This document shows positions 1 to 9,197 of a stretch of 64,000 bases of DNA, one piece after another. The stretch is from Microbulbifer sp. MI-G (GTDB lineage Bacteria > Pseudomonadota > Gammaproteobacteria > Pseudomonadales > Cellvibrionaceae). Under the pieces are notes generated by a model. It was not told the DNA's origin, searched no databases, and worked only from the letters and a program-made list of their open reading frames with translations. The position numbers were made by a program, and so were the translations under genes. The stretch's first letter is position 1, and every line of letters starts with the position of its first letter. The stretch covers positions 434,001 to 498,000 of the forward strand of contig NZ_CP098023.1 in assembly GCF_030440425.1 (NCBI RefSeq), written 5' to 3'.

Positions 1-1048
1 CCAGCAGGTCCACCAATTGGTTGTCATCTGCCTGTACGGCTTTCACTTCCACTACAGCTCCGGGCCTGAGGCGGATATTGCCGTGAGTTATTACCTGGTC
101 CCCCTCTGCGAGGCCCGCCAGAATCTCCACGTCGCCCTGGAGACGGGCGCCAATGGTCACTGCAACTTGTGTGGCCACTGTGCGCTTGTCTTTAGTGGTG
201 ATACGCCTGACAAACTCCTGCCTACCGCGACTCATCAGCGCTTCCTCCGGAATCACCAGCGCCGACCTGGGCGGTGGCAGCAGGCGCACTCGCATCAGCT
301 GGCCCGGGCGCAGTTTCTGGTCGGGGTTTGGCAATATCGCGCGAACGGAGATGGAGCGGGTGACCGGGTCAATTCGGCTGTTAACACTACTCAGGCTGCC
401 ACGGAATACCTCGTTCGGCCAGGCGGCGGTGGTTCCCGTTACCTCAGAATGGGGTGTCAGGAGCGACAGAAAACGCGCCGGCACTGAAAAGTCCAGCTTC
501 ATGGTCAGGTCGTCATCGATGGTGGTAACCACAGTTCCCGGTTGCACCAGTGCGCCAACGCTGATATTGCGTTGACCAATAATCCCGTCGAAAGGAGCCA
601 GGATTCGCCGCTGGCGTATCTGCGCCTGGATGGCCTCCATGCGTGCCTGGGCAGTCTGCTTCTTGAGTACCTGCTCATCCAGTGCCGATTCCGAAGCGCT
701 GCCCTTGGCAATCAGCGGGTTGAGTCGCCTGATCTGCAGCTCCGCTTCACTCAGTCGAGACCGCTCCTCGGACAGCAGTGCTTGTTCTTCCGAGGCATCC
801 ATTTCAAGCAGCAGATCGCCGGTGGTTACCCGGTCGCCGTCTTCAAAATTGATCCGGGTTACCTTTTCGGTGACCGTCGAGGTGATAATCACATTTTCAT
901 CGGCTTGCAGGGTTCCCAAAGCTTCGATTGGCTCAACCCATTCGACACGCTTTACCTCCGCGACGAAGACCGGAGTGGAGGACGGCTGGGAGAGCACCTG
1001 CCCCGATGTCAGAAATATCATCGTGAGTATCAGTGGGCGATAGATCAT
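1..1048 (-). CDS. RND efflux periplasmic adaptor (HlyD/MFP family), 3' end cut by window
   Basis: Periplasmic adaptor subunit that would bridge an inner-membrane RND pump to an outer-membrane channel. The reading frame opens at ATG 1046-1048 and stays open to the window edge (349 codons seen). A short hydrophobic N-terminus (MIYRPLILTMIFL) ending near SQPSS looks like a signal peptide. It is followed by a barrel-sandwich half (GTLQADENVIITSTVTEKV), a helical hairpin rich in Glu, Arg and Ala, and the second lipoyl half with the hallmark LAPFDGIIGQRNISVGALVQ. A beta-barrel domain follows (RPGQLMRVRLLPP). The pump gene is expected beyond the left edge. Substrate cannot be told from the adaptor. 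Confidence 0.9.
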   Translation of the reverse strand, partial: MIYRPLILTMIFLTSGQVLSQPSSTPVFVAEVKRVEWVEPIEALGTLQADENVIITSTVTEKVTRINFEDGDRVTTGDLLLEMDASEEQALLSEERSRLSEAELQIRRLNPLIAKGSASESALDEQVLKKQTAQARMEAIQAQIRQRRILAPFDGIIGQRNISVGALVQPGTVVTTIDDDLTMKLDFSVPARFLSLLTPHSEVTGTTAAWPNEVFRGSLSSVNSRIDPVTRSISVRAILPNPDQKLRPGQLMRVRLLPPPRSALVIPEEALMSRGRQEFVRRITTKDKRTVATQVAVTIGARLQGDVEILAGLAEGDQVITHGNIRLRPGAVVEVKAVQADDNQLVDLL

Positions 1049-1544
1049 AATTCGAAACTCCTGAAACAGGGGCCTAGCCTATCGTCGCGGCGGTTAAGAG
1101 GGAGTTAACACAGGAGACTTTCACCCAGGGCTGCGCAGCTCGTTGGATGTCAGCTTCAGTCGGTGAAAAATTGAGGACCATAACCATCGGGCAGGCTTTC
1201 TGCTACCAGCATTGGTTCACGGTAAAGTGCATGGTGGCAGCATCAACAAAGAGGGTGATTGGACGAGCCAATTTCAGGACTCTTGGATGTGCCGGTTGAT
1301 AATGGAAGCGAGGATGCTAACTGAACATTGCTGTGATCTGCTGGCCACAGGGCCCTCCTGTTCTCGGCGGGAGCAGATGGGCCAGTAAGCTGCCCTCCAC
1401 ACCAGGGTATACGGATTCCCTAACGGAAACTCTGAATTGGGGTGTCACTCACCAGGGGAGATGTACAGTACTATACAGGGGAATAGTCACTCTTCTGCCG
1501 CCTTATTTTTAATCCCGGTAGAAGCTGCATGAATTGGTGCCATA

Positions 1545-1860
1545 CCAAACTGCCGTTTTCACTACTGGCGATTTGACCCCCTTTGCCAGCCTGCTAATCC
1601 TGAGAGAGTGCGACCGTCGCCTGGATTAGCTCGCTCCGTCGCGGATGCTGTCCATGATCCCTGAGATCCTGCCACAATGGAGCACAGCACCGAACAACCG
1701 GTACGACAGAAATTGCTGGCACTTGCTGCCGGCTTTGAGGGGCTGAACGATCACGACCAGTTGTGCTTGGATTCCGCGTTCCAGCCCACTTGCGAACGCC
1801 TGAAAAGACGCGTGGGCACTGCCACCCTGTATCGCCTTGGCAGCAACAGAATCTCCTTGT
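1545..1860 (+). pseudogene. IS1380-family transposase remnant
   Basis: Decayed N-terminal part of a transposase, recognisable only by joining frames. One frame reads TPFASLLILRECDRRLD, the other continues AAGFEGLNDHDQLCLDS and RLKRRVGTATLYRL. These match my memory of the IS1380 N-terminus (KLPFS, a CDRRLGL-type motif, GYEDLNDHDxLRxD). Stops and frameshifts interrupt it, and the catalytic C-terminal part is absent. No terminal inverted repeats were found. The rest of 1049-2194 shows no credible gene. Confidence 0.6.
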
Positions 1861-2137
1861 GGTGGCAAACTTGCACAAACTGCCCAAAAATTTCATTTAT
1901 CGCAATATATTACAATCTTGCCAAGCTAATCTCTTTATTCGCAGGCAAGGGCAACCCGGGCTAAATCGTTGGTGTTTACTCTCGCCTTTTGTGGTAATCA
2001 ATGGATGAGTGGGCTCAGTCTTGAACACCGTACTCGCCTTCGACAACCTATTTGACAAAGTGATAACTTTTTACACCTATAACGAATATATCTATTAGTG
2101 CCCATCAAGCCTCATCAAATTCTCTGCCAGTTCTACA

Positions 2138-2177
2138 ACCCGCTCTGATATGGATTGATTCAGAGCGGGTATTTTTT
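2138..2177 (+). terminator. Rho-independent terminator-like hairpin
   Basis: An 11-bp stem, ACCCGCTCTGA paired with TCAGAGCGGGT, is followed by a run of six T on the + strand at 2172-2177. The orientation suits a rightward transcript, but no intact rightward gene precedes it. It lies just beyond the stop codon of the leftward gene at 2195 and could also end that transcript, though the minus-strand tail is not T-rich. Confidence 0.6.
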
Positions 2178-2194
2178 ATGTATCAGGCGAAGAA

Positions 2195-2932
2195 TCAACT
2201 CCAATCAGCCCCTATATCATAAATGCCGGATTTGACCGGATCATGTTCTTGCCACCAATCGTAGCCAGTACAGCTGTTACACCGCCAGTGGTAATAGTAA
2301 CCCTGGGGGACATAGTAGTTCTCAAAGGCAGTCTGCCAAGTATTTGAGCCAGCAGTTCGATATTTAAAAAATACATGGGTGTAATCGTTGCTGCTCTGTA
2401 CGCATACGCCTATATGCACCTTGTCAATATTATGACGACGCCACCAGAAATAACTGCCGATGTGAGTATTTAAATAAGCGCCATTATCGGGACCATCGTG
2501 ATGATCATAGCCAACCTGTAAATCACCGAATCGAGCGAGAAACCAATTATCCTCGCAAGGCGCTAAAATCGCAGTGGGAAACGTTATGTCGCTATTTTCT
2601 TTGAATGCTTCAGCCAACCAGGCACTTCCGACACTGGCGCTATATAGCTTACGCATAACCTCCGGTGCCTCCCGATTTTCAGTCAACGCATAATAAAGAT
2701 CCAAAGGATTCAAGTCACCTGCACCCATGTCCGCCAAGGACCGAGTGCCAACTGGTCCAGATTCTAAAACGCCGATATCTTGTACCTGACCATTGTTAGT
2801 CAGTGCGATAAATTGAAACTCTTTACCATTATCAAACTTGACAGTATCAAGCACCTTGGAATCCGCCTGGGCACATAGGCCGAGGGATAACAATCCTGCG
2901 AGTGCGATAGCTTTACTTTGACAATAAATCAT
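2195..2932 (-). CDS. Secreted hypothetical protein, paralogue of the gene at 4164
   Basis: 245-residue protein of unknown function. ATG 2930-2932 is chosen because GGAGG lies eight bases upstream on the coding strand; an upstream in-frame start lacks a site. The N-terminus (MIYCQSK then AIALAGLLSLGLCAQA) is a typical signal peptide with probable cleavage after AQA. The mature part is acidic and rich in Trp and Tyr. It shares with the paralogue the start VKFxNxxEFQFIALT, GVCVQSS, FKYRTAGSNTWQTAFE and the tail WRCNSCxGYDWW. Four cysteines are common to both, suggesting disulfides. No domain was recognised. The two genes are divergent, with an IS5 remnant between them. Confidence 0.85.
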   Translation of the reverse strand: MIYCQSKAIALAGLLSLGLCAQADSKVLDTVKFDNGKEFQFIALTNNGQVQDIGVLESGPVGTRSLADMGAGDLNPLDLYYALTENREAPEVMRKLYSASVGSAWLAEAFKENSDITFPTAILAPCEDNWFLARFGDLQVGYDHHDGPDNGAYLNTHIGSYFWWRRHNIDKVHIGVCVQSSNDYTHVFFKYRTAGSNTWQTAFENYYVPQGYYYHWRCNSCTGYDWWQEHDPVKSGIYDIGADWS

Positions 2933-2976
2933 TTTCCTTTCCTCCAATGATTGAGGGCTTTGAATTGACCTCAGCA

Positions 2977-3024
2977 GTATTATGATGATGACCCTCCTGG
3001 AACAATATCCCTGAATTTGGGGAT
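2977..3024 (-). promoter_or_regulatory. Promoter with palindromic operator for the 2195-2932 gene
   Basis: On the minus strand a palindrome ATCCCCAAATTCAGGGAT (3007-3024) sits directly upstream of a weak -35 (TTGTTC, 3000-3005) and a -10-like TAATAC (2977-2982), 17 bp apart. The palindrome ends 74 bp before the start codon. The paralogue at 4164 carries a matching palindrome at nearly the same distance. The position suits an activator site. Confidence 0.55.
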
Positions 3025-3215
3025 GAAATAGGTTTGGTTTTGGTATGGGCGTAAAAAAGATTTGATGTATCTTATCAAGATTTCAGCAGGGGGAGCTGCT
3101 GTCGGTACTACCGATTTATCTATCGACCTCCCACAGAAAAAGATAATCAACCTGAGTAGCGGAAGTATTAACTATTTGGCGGCGTATTTAACTTATCTAA
3201 ACCATTTCTCGCTAA

Positions 3216-3880
3216 TTAAAATATCGATAATTGACGCAAAGTGCATGAAAAACCTGATGATGACATCCAGCTTGTAAAGTGAGACAAAATACTTCCTGAG
3301 TCTCTCAGGCGCCGAAACAATCTACCCGCTTCATTCTGCTTCTTACACGTCTTTCTGTCATATTCCCAGGTACTCAATAGGCCACTTATTGATGGCGAGA
3401 CAGGCCTCCTTTCCAGTTCAAATACCAGTTGCCTGGTTTCATTACATTCGCAGGCATGTCTATGATCATTTTGGCCTCCTCTCAGCCACATTTCTTAGGG
3501 GTTTTAAGCAATTTTCGGTCTCCCGGCACCTCCCAAGCCGGCTCCCAGGGCAGAGAAAATACAACGATGCGGTTATGCTTAATTGTAAGCAAATGAATCT
3601 CGCTGGCTCGGCCTGCTCGTGATTTACCGAAAGATTTAGGACCGTTTTTGAAAGCACCAATGTCGTCTGGATACACATTTACAGTCGTGAAATTAAGAGA
3701 GATATAATAGACCTGGATATTGATCACATCCTTGTAGTGGAGATCCAGAAAGATGCTGGCCGCGCCCCTTACTTGGCCAAACGATTCAAAAGCATGTAGA
3801 AGTCGTGACGACGTTCAAATTTTTCAGGTAGATCTCGCCATAACAGCCATACTCGGCCATTTAAAGAATGGTGTTGAGTG
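3216..3880 (-). pseudogene. IS5-family transposase remnant
   Basis: Degraded transposase spread over several frames on the minus strand. In order from its N-terminus: WRDLPEKFER (about 3811-3841); VYPDDIGAFKNGPKSFGKSR and GRASEIHLLTIK followed by DRKLL (within 3482-3727), which match the first catalytic Asp region and the GKSRGGxTTKIH motif of IS5 elements; then ETRQLVFELERRPVSPS and TWEYDRKTCKKQNEAGRLFR (3216-3491), matching the YDRxLYKxRNEVERLFRRLK end. Stops and frameshifts separate the parts, so it is inactive. Terminal repeats were not identified. The rest of 3025-4060 shows nothing else. Confidence 0.75.
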
Positions 3881-4068
3881 CCGGTATACTATTTTCATGT
3901 CGCCCCGTTGGAGAAACAGAAAAGCGTTGATGATTCTGTATTTCACGTTGTAATTTCCGCTGAATGATTATATCGGATGTAGTGTGAAAAAAGATTGATT
4001 GATCTGATAAGATCAATCAACAAAGTACCCAGCAACTTTTCCATATACACAATAAATTAGCGTATTTC

Positions 4069-4116
4069 ATCCCTAAAATTGGGGATTTTATACTGAGAAA
4101 TCCATCCTCATACTAT
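4069..4116 (+). promoter_or_regulatory. Promoter with palindromic operator for the 4164-4904 gene
   Basis: Palindrome ATCCCTAAAATTGGGGAT (4069-4086) is followed at once by a -35-like TTTATA (4087-4092) and a -10-like TACTAT (4111-4116). It matches the minus-strand site at 3007-3024 at 14 of 18 positions, and ends 77 bp before the ATG against 74 bp for the partner. The sequence CATACTATTGCTGAGA further resembles CATAATACTGCTGAGG at the other promoter. Confidence 0.55.
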
Positions 4117-4163
4117 TGCTGAGACTTGCTCAAAAGCTTTAAACGATAATCGAGGATGAAAAA

Positions 4164-4904
4164 ATGCTACAATTAAAAGGCAGGATTATATTAATTGTGA
4201 GTCTGCTGTCTCTTGGTCTTTACGTTCAGGCCAATTCGAAGGTGATTGATACAGTTAAGTTCGGAAATACCCAAGAGTTTCAATTTATCGCACTGACTGA
4301 CGATAATGGTCAAATACAGGATATGGGAGTATTAGAAATTGGGTTGATAGGCACTCGTACACTGACCAATGTGGATGCGGATGCATTGAATCCCTTGGAG
4401 TTGTATCGCACTTTGAATAACAATCATGAGACTCCGGAGATTATGCATAAACTGTATGGCGCCAGCACCAGTGGCGTATGGTTGGCCGAAACCATCACAG
4501 AAAACAATGATAGAATCTTTCATGCGAAAGATATGGAGAATTGTCCAGACGATGTGCCTCTTATAGGGTTCGACGATTCCAGCACGGGTTATGATTACCA
4601 CAATGAGCTGGATAATGTCGCTTTTTTAAACCTTTTTGTGAGCGACTATTTTATGTGGCGTCGTTACAATACTAACAGGATTAGATTAGGTATATGCGTA
4701 CAAAGTAGTACTGATTACACCCGTATATTTATTAAGTATCGAACTGCTGGATCAAACAATTGGCAGACTGCCTTTGAAGATTACTATGTCCCCGAGGGTT
4801 ACAATTACCATTGGCGGTGTAACAGTTGTGCTGGCTACGATTGGTGGCTACAGATTGATCCGGTTGAATCAGGGATCTATGATATAAGAGCTGATTGGGA
4901 TTGA
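4164..4904 (+). CDS. Secreted hypothetical protein, paralogue of the gene at 2195
   Basis: 246-residue protein of unknown function. A signal peptide is evident (MLQLKGRIILIVSLLSLGLY, cleavage probably after VQA). It aligns along its length with the divergent partner; the closest stretches are KVIDTVKFGNTQEFQFIALT, GICVQSSTDYTRIFIKYRTA, GSNNWQTAFEDYYVPEGY and WRCNSCAGYDWW. Conserved Cys, Trp and Tyr suggest a small extracytoplasmic beta-rich fold, but no family was recognised. ATG 4164 has GAGGATG-like sequence about eight bases upstream. The next operon downstream encodes a two-component system that may control both copies (inference). Confidence 0.85.
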   Translation: MLQLKGRIILIVSLLSLGLYVQANSKVIDTVKFGNTQEFQFIALTDDNGQIQDMGVLEIGLIGTRTLTNVDADALNPLELYRTLNNNHETPEIMHKLYGASTSGVWLAETITENNDRIFHAKDMENCPDDVPLIGFDDSSTGYDYHNELDNVAFLNLFVSDYFMWRRYNTNRIRLGICVQSSTDYTRIFIKYRTAGSNNWQTAFEDYYVPEGYNYHWRCNSCAGYDWWLQIDPVESGIYDIRADWD

Positions 4905-5125
4905 TCCTCCCCGTTGTTATATGCTGGTGGTTAACCCGGCTTGGCTTGAAGTATTCACTTTTCATGCCATTCCGGGCATTTATTCCACGACATGCCGCTA
5001 TAAAAGGAGGGATTACTGAGTCAATTTATTGAGGATATAAATGGTTTATAACTGCCTAACCAATCCCACCCTCCCCAAGTCAGTCGATATACCATAGTGT
5101 GCTCTCTTTTTATAAGGAGTACTTC

Positions 5126-5359
5126 ATGAACAATCGAACCCACACCGAATTGTTATCGCTGTTTTCCGGGCACTATGCCAGCAGTCCTGCTACGGTTACC
5201 TTCTGGCGAGAGCACAAACCCTACCCTAAATATTTCAGTCTATCTAAAAAACAATTGGGGTTTACGCCGCCATCCGTGCGATTGAATCCAGTCATCGCCT
5301 TGGTCTTCGCCCGCGTGTTACTCGCTACGCAAGCTCACGCTATCATTTTACAGTGGTAG
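5126..5359 (+). CDS. Small hypothetical ORF, 77 aa
   Basis: Unrecognised ORF supported mainly by a good ribosome site (AAGGAG, five bases before ATG 5126). The product starts MNNRTHTELLSLFSGHYAS and ends with a hydrophobic stretch (VIALVFARVLLAT). No domain was recognised. It sits in AT-rich DNA between a secreted-protein gene and a response regulator. It may be a chance ORF or a decayed gene. I see nothing further in 4905-5125 or in 5360-5749 apart from the leader of the next operon. Confidence 0.35.
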   Translation: MNNRTHTELLSLFSGHYASSPATVTFWREHKPYPKYFSLSKKQLGFTPPSVRLNPVIALVFARVLLATQAHAIILQW

Positions 5360-5749
5360 GGCGGCGGAGTGATCAATCCCGGTGGTATTTTCCCGAGCGG
5401 ATGGCGACATGACAGATAGTATTTTTGCTTCAACAGATAAAGTTGTGGATTGTTAAACAGTACTATTTAAAAAGATGTCATCGAAGGGAAGCATTACAAG
5501 ACATTTGGGTTCAGGAGACAAGGATTCAGACGACACACAAAACTGTTGGCAGTTTTCTTGGGTACCCACTAATAAAGTAAATGGGACAGATGCAGCCTCT
5601 TAAATTATGAAGTGGGAGGGAAATCAACGGAATCGGATTCAAGAATAGCATCAGGTAGTAGGGGAAAGACCAAACAGATATTACAGGTGTTCATATAGCA
5701 GATCGAGCTATATCCCCTTGAGTAAAGCCAAATAGAGAGGATCAGGAGT

Positions 5750-6409
5750 GTGCCGATACAAGCGGGTATTAGTGTGTTAATCATTGAAGATGATTATCAA
5801 TTTCAGCGTTACTTGTGCGATATTATCCGGGGTGCTTCGTGGTGTCAAAGTTTGTTTGCTGTGAGCGATCTCAAATCTGCCTATAGGTTGATTGATACGA
5901 TGAAGTTCTCAATGTGCATAGTAGACATAGGACTACCAGACGGTAATGGTTTGGATGCGATTAAAAGTCTCACTTGCGGTTCAAATGAGACCCTCTGTGT
6001 TGTCAGCACGGTGTTTGAGGATAAGGAAACAGTGTTGGCAGCGATAAAATCTGGTGCTTGCAGTTACCTTTTAAAAGATGCCTTAGGGAATGATATTCTC
6101 AATATTTTAAATGATGTTCTTTCAGGGCGTTCTCATATTAGTTCCCGCATCGCGCACTATCTAATACAGGCATTACAACAAGGTGATCCCGATCCATCTG
6201 GAACCGATCTCCGGATTATTACAAAGAGGGAGAAAGAAATTTTGGAATTTATTGCACGCGGTTACAACTGTCCGGAAGTGGCTGAACTCTTGAAGCTGAG
6301 TTATCATACTGTGGCTTCACACATTAAAAATATATACTGCAAAATGCAGGTATCCTCACGTTGTGAAGCTGTGTTTGAGGCACAAAAACAGGGTATTATC
6401 CGTGTCTAA
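5750..6409 (+). CDS. NarL/LuxR-family response regulator
   Basis: 219 aa, GTG start at 5750 with AGGA just upstream. An N-terminal receiver (about 5-125) has the acidic pocket E13/D14/D15, phospho-acceptor D59 (CIVDIGLPDGNG) and the Lys of LLKDALGN. The C-terminal LuxR-type helix-turn-helix (about 155-215) reads LTxREKEILEFIARG-like, then NCPEVAELLKLSYHTVASHI. Such proteins bind DNA as dimers at palindromes once phosphorylated. The kinase gene begins four bases after the stop, so the pair is one operon. Candidate targets are the palindromes at 3007-3024 and 4069-4086. Confidence 0.93.
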   Translation: MPIQAGISVLIIEDDYQFQRYLCDIIRGASWCQSLFAVSDLKSAYRLIDTMKFSMCIVDIGLPDGNGLDAIKSLTCGSNETLCVVSTVFEDKETVLAAIKSGACSYLLKDALGNDILNILNDVLSGRSHISSRIAHYLIQALQQGDPDPSGTDLRIITKREKEILEFIARGYNCPEVAELLKLSYHTVASHIKNIYCKMQVSSRCEAVFEAQKQGIIRV

Positions 6410-6412
6410 TTA

Positions 6413-8239
6413 ATGAATTCAAAAGCTGGGGTACTGGTAGTGATGCTTTTACTGCCAGTTATTTTTTGGGGATTGATGCTGGCTATCGATAATCTGGATG
6501 GCCTGGGAGATTTGTACAAATTTGAGCAGGTGTCATGGCAGTATAGCCCCGGTGATATCCCCTCTGAACTTGGGTCGGCCTGGCAGTTCGAAAAGCTCCC
6601 AAGGCTATTTAAAATAGAAAAAGCAAATGTCAATATTTGGTTTAGAGTGCAGCCTAAAAACGATACTTGCAGTTCCTTGCAAGCAATATTTATTCCAAAA
6701 CAGAAATGGGGAATAAGACTTTTTATTCATGATCGTTTAATTGGTGAAACTCCGCATAGCAGCTTTGTATTACCCAACTGGAATACACCGGTGTTTTTGA
6801 GTCTTCCACAAGGCGAATGCAATTCCATACCAACCTTGTATATCCAAATGAAGTTGGGGAGCCGAACAGCCTTGCTTAGCCCGTTCTACATTGCTACGCC
6901 GGAAAAACTACTCCCAGCTTATCGTACTCATCAATTACTCAATGTAACGATACCACAAATAAGCTGTATCATTTTGTGGGTATTCTCACTGCTAATGATG
7001 GTATTCTGGGTTCAGCGAAGAAAGAATAGCGTATATGGTTGGTTCTCGCTAGTCGTCGCCTTGTGGGCCAGCCACACAACTTTGCGTTTAATGGCTCTTC
7101 CGGGATTCATGCCATATTGGATTTGGTCATTTCTACTAACCGCCTGCGTAGTTTGGTTCGTTTCTATCGGAATCGTGTTTACCCACAGATTTATCAAAAT
7201 AAAAGTTCCGATTTTGGAGGTGGGAGTCAACACCTTAAACGTATTTTTAAGTATTGTAGCTGCTTGGCTTTTATACATAAGGTCAGACTATTACCATCTT
7301 ATTGCAGGTAAAATATGGATAGGATTTGCTCTATTGATCGGTATCTATAATCTAATTCGATTAACCTTCAGTCGCAATCTGTTATTTCAGGAGAGAATTT
7401 GCTTATCCGGTTGTTTTCTATTGATTTTAAGTGTCGGAGCACATGACTATGCGATAGTGAATTTTTGGGTTGAGCAATCCAGGCAGTATTATTTGCATCA
7501 TGCAGGGTTTATTTTTATTGTTGTATTTTTAATATTATTAATACTACGTTACCAACGATTACTGCTGTATCAATACCATGTGAAGCGTACTTTTAAAAAT
7601 CTAATTTTTAAGAATGCACAGCGTTTTCGTCAAGATAAATTCAACCTTATCTCAAGAGAGCGTAAGCGCATTATGCAGAACTTACATGATGGTGCAATAG
7701 GACATTTGATTTCGGCCGTTAATAGCCTGCGCTTGGGGAACATTAACCCTAAATTGATCATTGATTTGCTGCAGCACTCGATTGATGATCTAAGAATTAT
7801 TATCGATTCCCTTGACGAAGATATGAATGACCTTGGCCTATTCCTAATTTGTTTTCGACAACGCTATGAGCCTAGACTCAAAGCCTGTGGTATTGAATTG
7901 ATGTGGACGAATAGCATAAATGAGAGATACGTGCTTGATGCTGATAAGGCACTGAATATATTGAGAATTATCCAGGAGAGTATAACAAATGTCATCAAGC
8001 ATTCTGGGGCGAGCAAGTTAAAATTTTTGGCGGAAATCGATTATATTGAAAGTACAGGTTGTCCTGCGCTATATCTTACCCTATCTGACAATGGAAGGGG
8101 GTTTAATGGTCAACTGGCAGGTAGAGGGATAAATATTCTCCATGAGCGTGCTGAAAATCTGAAGGGAAGTTTGCAAATTATAAGTTCAAAATTGACCGGT
8201 ACTCGAGTGCAACTTATGTGTCCTCTAGCGGGCTGTTGA
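6413..8239 (+). CDS. 7TM sensor histidine kinase (NarX/DesK-like, HisKA_3)
   Basis: 608 aa partner kinase of the regulator at 5750, starting four bases after its stop. After an N-terminal membrane anchor comes an extracytoplasmic beta-rich domain (about 35-180). Seven hydrophobic segments follow (about 185-385), an arrangement typical of 7TMR-DISM sensors. The dimerisation box carries the phospho-accepting His425 in QNLHDGAIGHL. The ATPase domain has the N-box IQESITNVIKHSG and G1 box LSDNGRGF, then GRGINILHERAENLKG. The signal is unknown; DISM domains often see small carbohydrates or other soluble ligands (family knowledge). Confidence 0.9.
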   Translation: MNSKAGVLVVMLLLPVIFWGLMLAIDNLDGLGDLYKFEQVSWQYSPGDIPSELGSAWQFEKLPRLFKIEKANVNIWFRVQPKNDTCSSLQAIFIPKQKWGIRLFIHDRLIGETPHSSFVLPNWNTPVFLSLPQGECNSIPTLYIQMKLGSRTALLSPFYIATPEKLLPAYRTHQLLNVTIPQISCIILWVFSLLMMVFWVQRRKNSVYGWFSLVVALWASHTTLRLMALPGFMPYWIWSFLLTACVVWFVSIGIVFTHRFIKIKVPILEVGVNTLNVFLSIVAAWLLYIRSDYYHLIAGKIWIGFALLIGIYNLIRLTFSRNLLFQERICLSGCFLLILSVGAHDYAIVNFWVEQSRQYYLHHAGFIFIVVFLILLILRYQRLLLYQYHVKRTFKNLIFKNAQRFRQDKFNLISRERKRIMQNLHDGAIGHLISAVNSLRLGNINPKLIIDLLQHSIDDLRIIIDSLDEDMNDLGLFLICFRQRYEPRLKACGIELMWTNSINERYVLDADKALNILRIIQESITNVIKHSGASKLKFLAEIDYIESTGCPALYLTLSDNGRGFNGQLAGRGINILHERAENLKGSLQIISSKLTGTRVQLMCPLAGC

Positions 8240-8349
8240 GAATATCTTGAATTCATATATTAACCGAAAACTCTATTGTCATTAAGGGGGGGATTATATT
8301 ATCCGTTATTTTCCAATCTCGCCAAGAAATAGGAGAGGACTATCTTTGT

Positions 8350-9087
8350 TTACCTTGGTCCTTCAATAGTTCTGGCGAAGAAGTGGGTTCGGCTATCTGG
8401 CTTTACCCGATAGAGCTTGGCTGGGCGATTGCTGCCCGATTTCATCTCTCCTGTTTCCTCGAGAATATCTGCAACCAGAATCCGGCGCCGGAATGATTTC
8501 TTTTCTACGGAATTGCCCAGCACGGTTTCGAAGGTTTGCTGTAGCTCGGTCAGGGTAAATTCTGTTGGTAGCAAGTTGACAGGCAGTGATGTGTACTGCA
8601 CTTTGTTCTTTAATCGTTCGTGGCAGATTCCAAGAATCTTGCCGTGGTCGAATGCCAGTTTGTACGGTTTCTTTACCTTGTTGACCGGGACCCACGTTAC
8701 TTCTTCCGAGCTTTCGTCCCTGCTGAGGCTGATATCCTCACTGGCGATAAGCGCCAAATAGGCAACGGTGACCGACCAGCCTCTAGGATCGCGGGCTTTG
8801 CTACCAAACGTTTCCACCTGCTCGAGATAGGGAGTATCAATCCCGGTCTTCTCCAGCAACTTGCGCCGCGCAGTATCAGATAGTGTTTTATCGTGTTTCA
8901 AATCAATAAATCCACCTGGTAGTGCCCATTGGCCCATGGCTGGGTGTTGGGCGCGTTTTACAAGCAGTACCTGAAGTTGTGCGTCTCTTACCGTGAAAAT
9001 CGCCATGTCCACGGATGTCAGCGGGACATCGAAGTCATGAATATTGTAATTTTTTAAGAACGCTTTCTCAGAATCAACTTTTGACAT
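8350..9087 (-). CDS. nrtR: NrtR-type Nudix/winged-helix regulator of NAD metabolism
   Basis: 245 aa from ATG 9085-9087. An N-terminal Nudix-like domain (about 15-150) contains VLLVKRAQHPAMGQWALPGG and a degenerate Nudix box where the catalytic REUxEE is replaced by RKLLEKTGI, as in NrtR proteins that bind ADP-ribose rather than hydrolyse it. A C-terminal winged helix follows (about 165-235, EFTLTELQQTFETVLG, KSFRRRI). Known NrtR proteins repress NAD salvage genes and release DNA on binding ADP-ribose. The neighbouring nadM and nadV genes and two matching palindromes support the call. It is divergent from the radical SAM gene. Confidence 0.9.
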   Translation of the reverse strand: MSKVDSEKAFLKNYNIHDFDVPLTSVDMAIFTVRDAQLQVLLVKRAQHPAMGQWALPGGFIDLKHDKTLSDTARRKLLEKTGIDTPYLEQVETFGSKARDPRGWSVTVAYLALIASEDISLSRDESSEEVTWVPVNKVKKPYKLAFDHGKILGICHERLKNKVQYTSLPVNLLPTEFTLTELQQTFETVLGNSVEKKSFRRRILVADILEETGEMKSGSNRPAKLYRVKPDSRTHFFARTIEGPR

Positions 9088-9129
9088 GGATACTCTGCGG
9101 TTGCATTGGTCTATTTTTATTGCTATGTT

Positions 9130-9146
9130 AGTGGCATTGTGCCACT
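9130..9146. promoter_or_regulatory. Candidate NrtR operator 1
   Basis: Perfect palindrome AGTGGCATTGTGCCACT with 7-bp arms and a 3-bp centre, lying between the divergent nrtR and radical SAM genes. The same architecture recurs at 10376-10392 before nadM. It could serve autoregulation and control of the radical SAM gene. Confidence 0.7.
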
Positions 9147-9197
9147 TTGTCAAAAAATAAAGTTGTATTGAATCGTTGCCGGATTTCATGAGTAATA

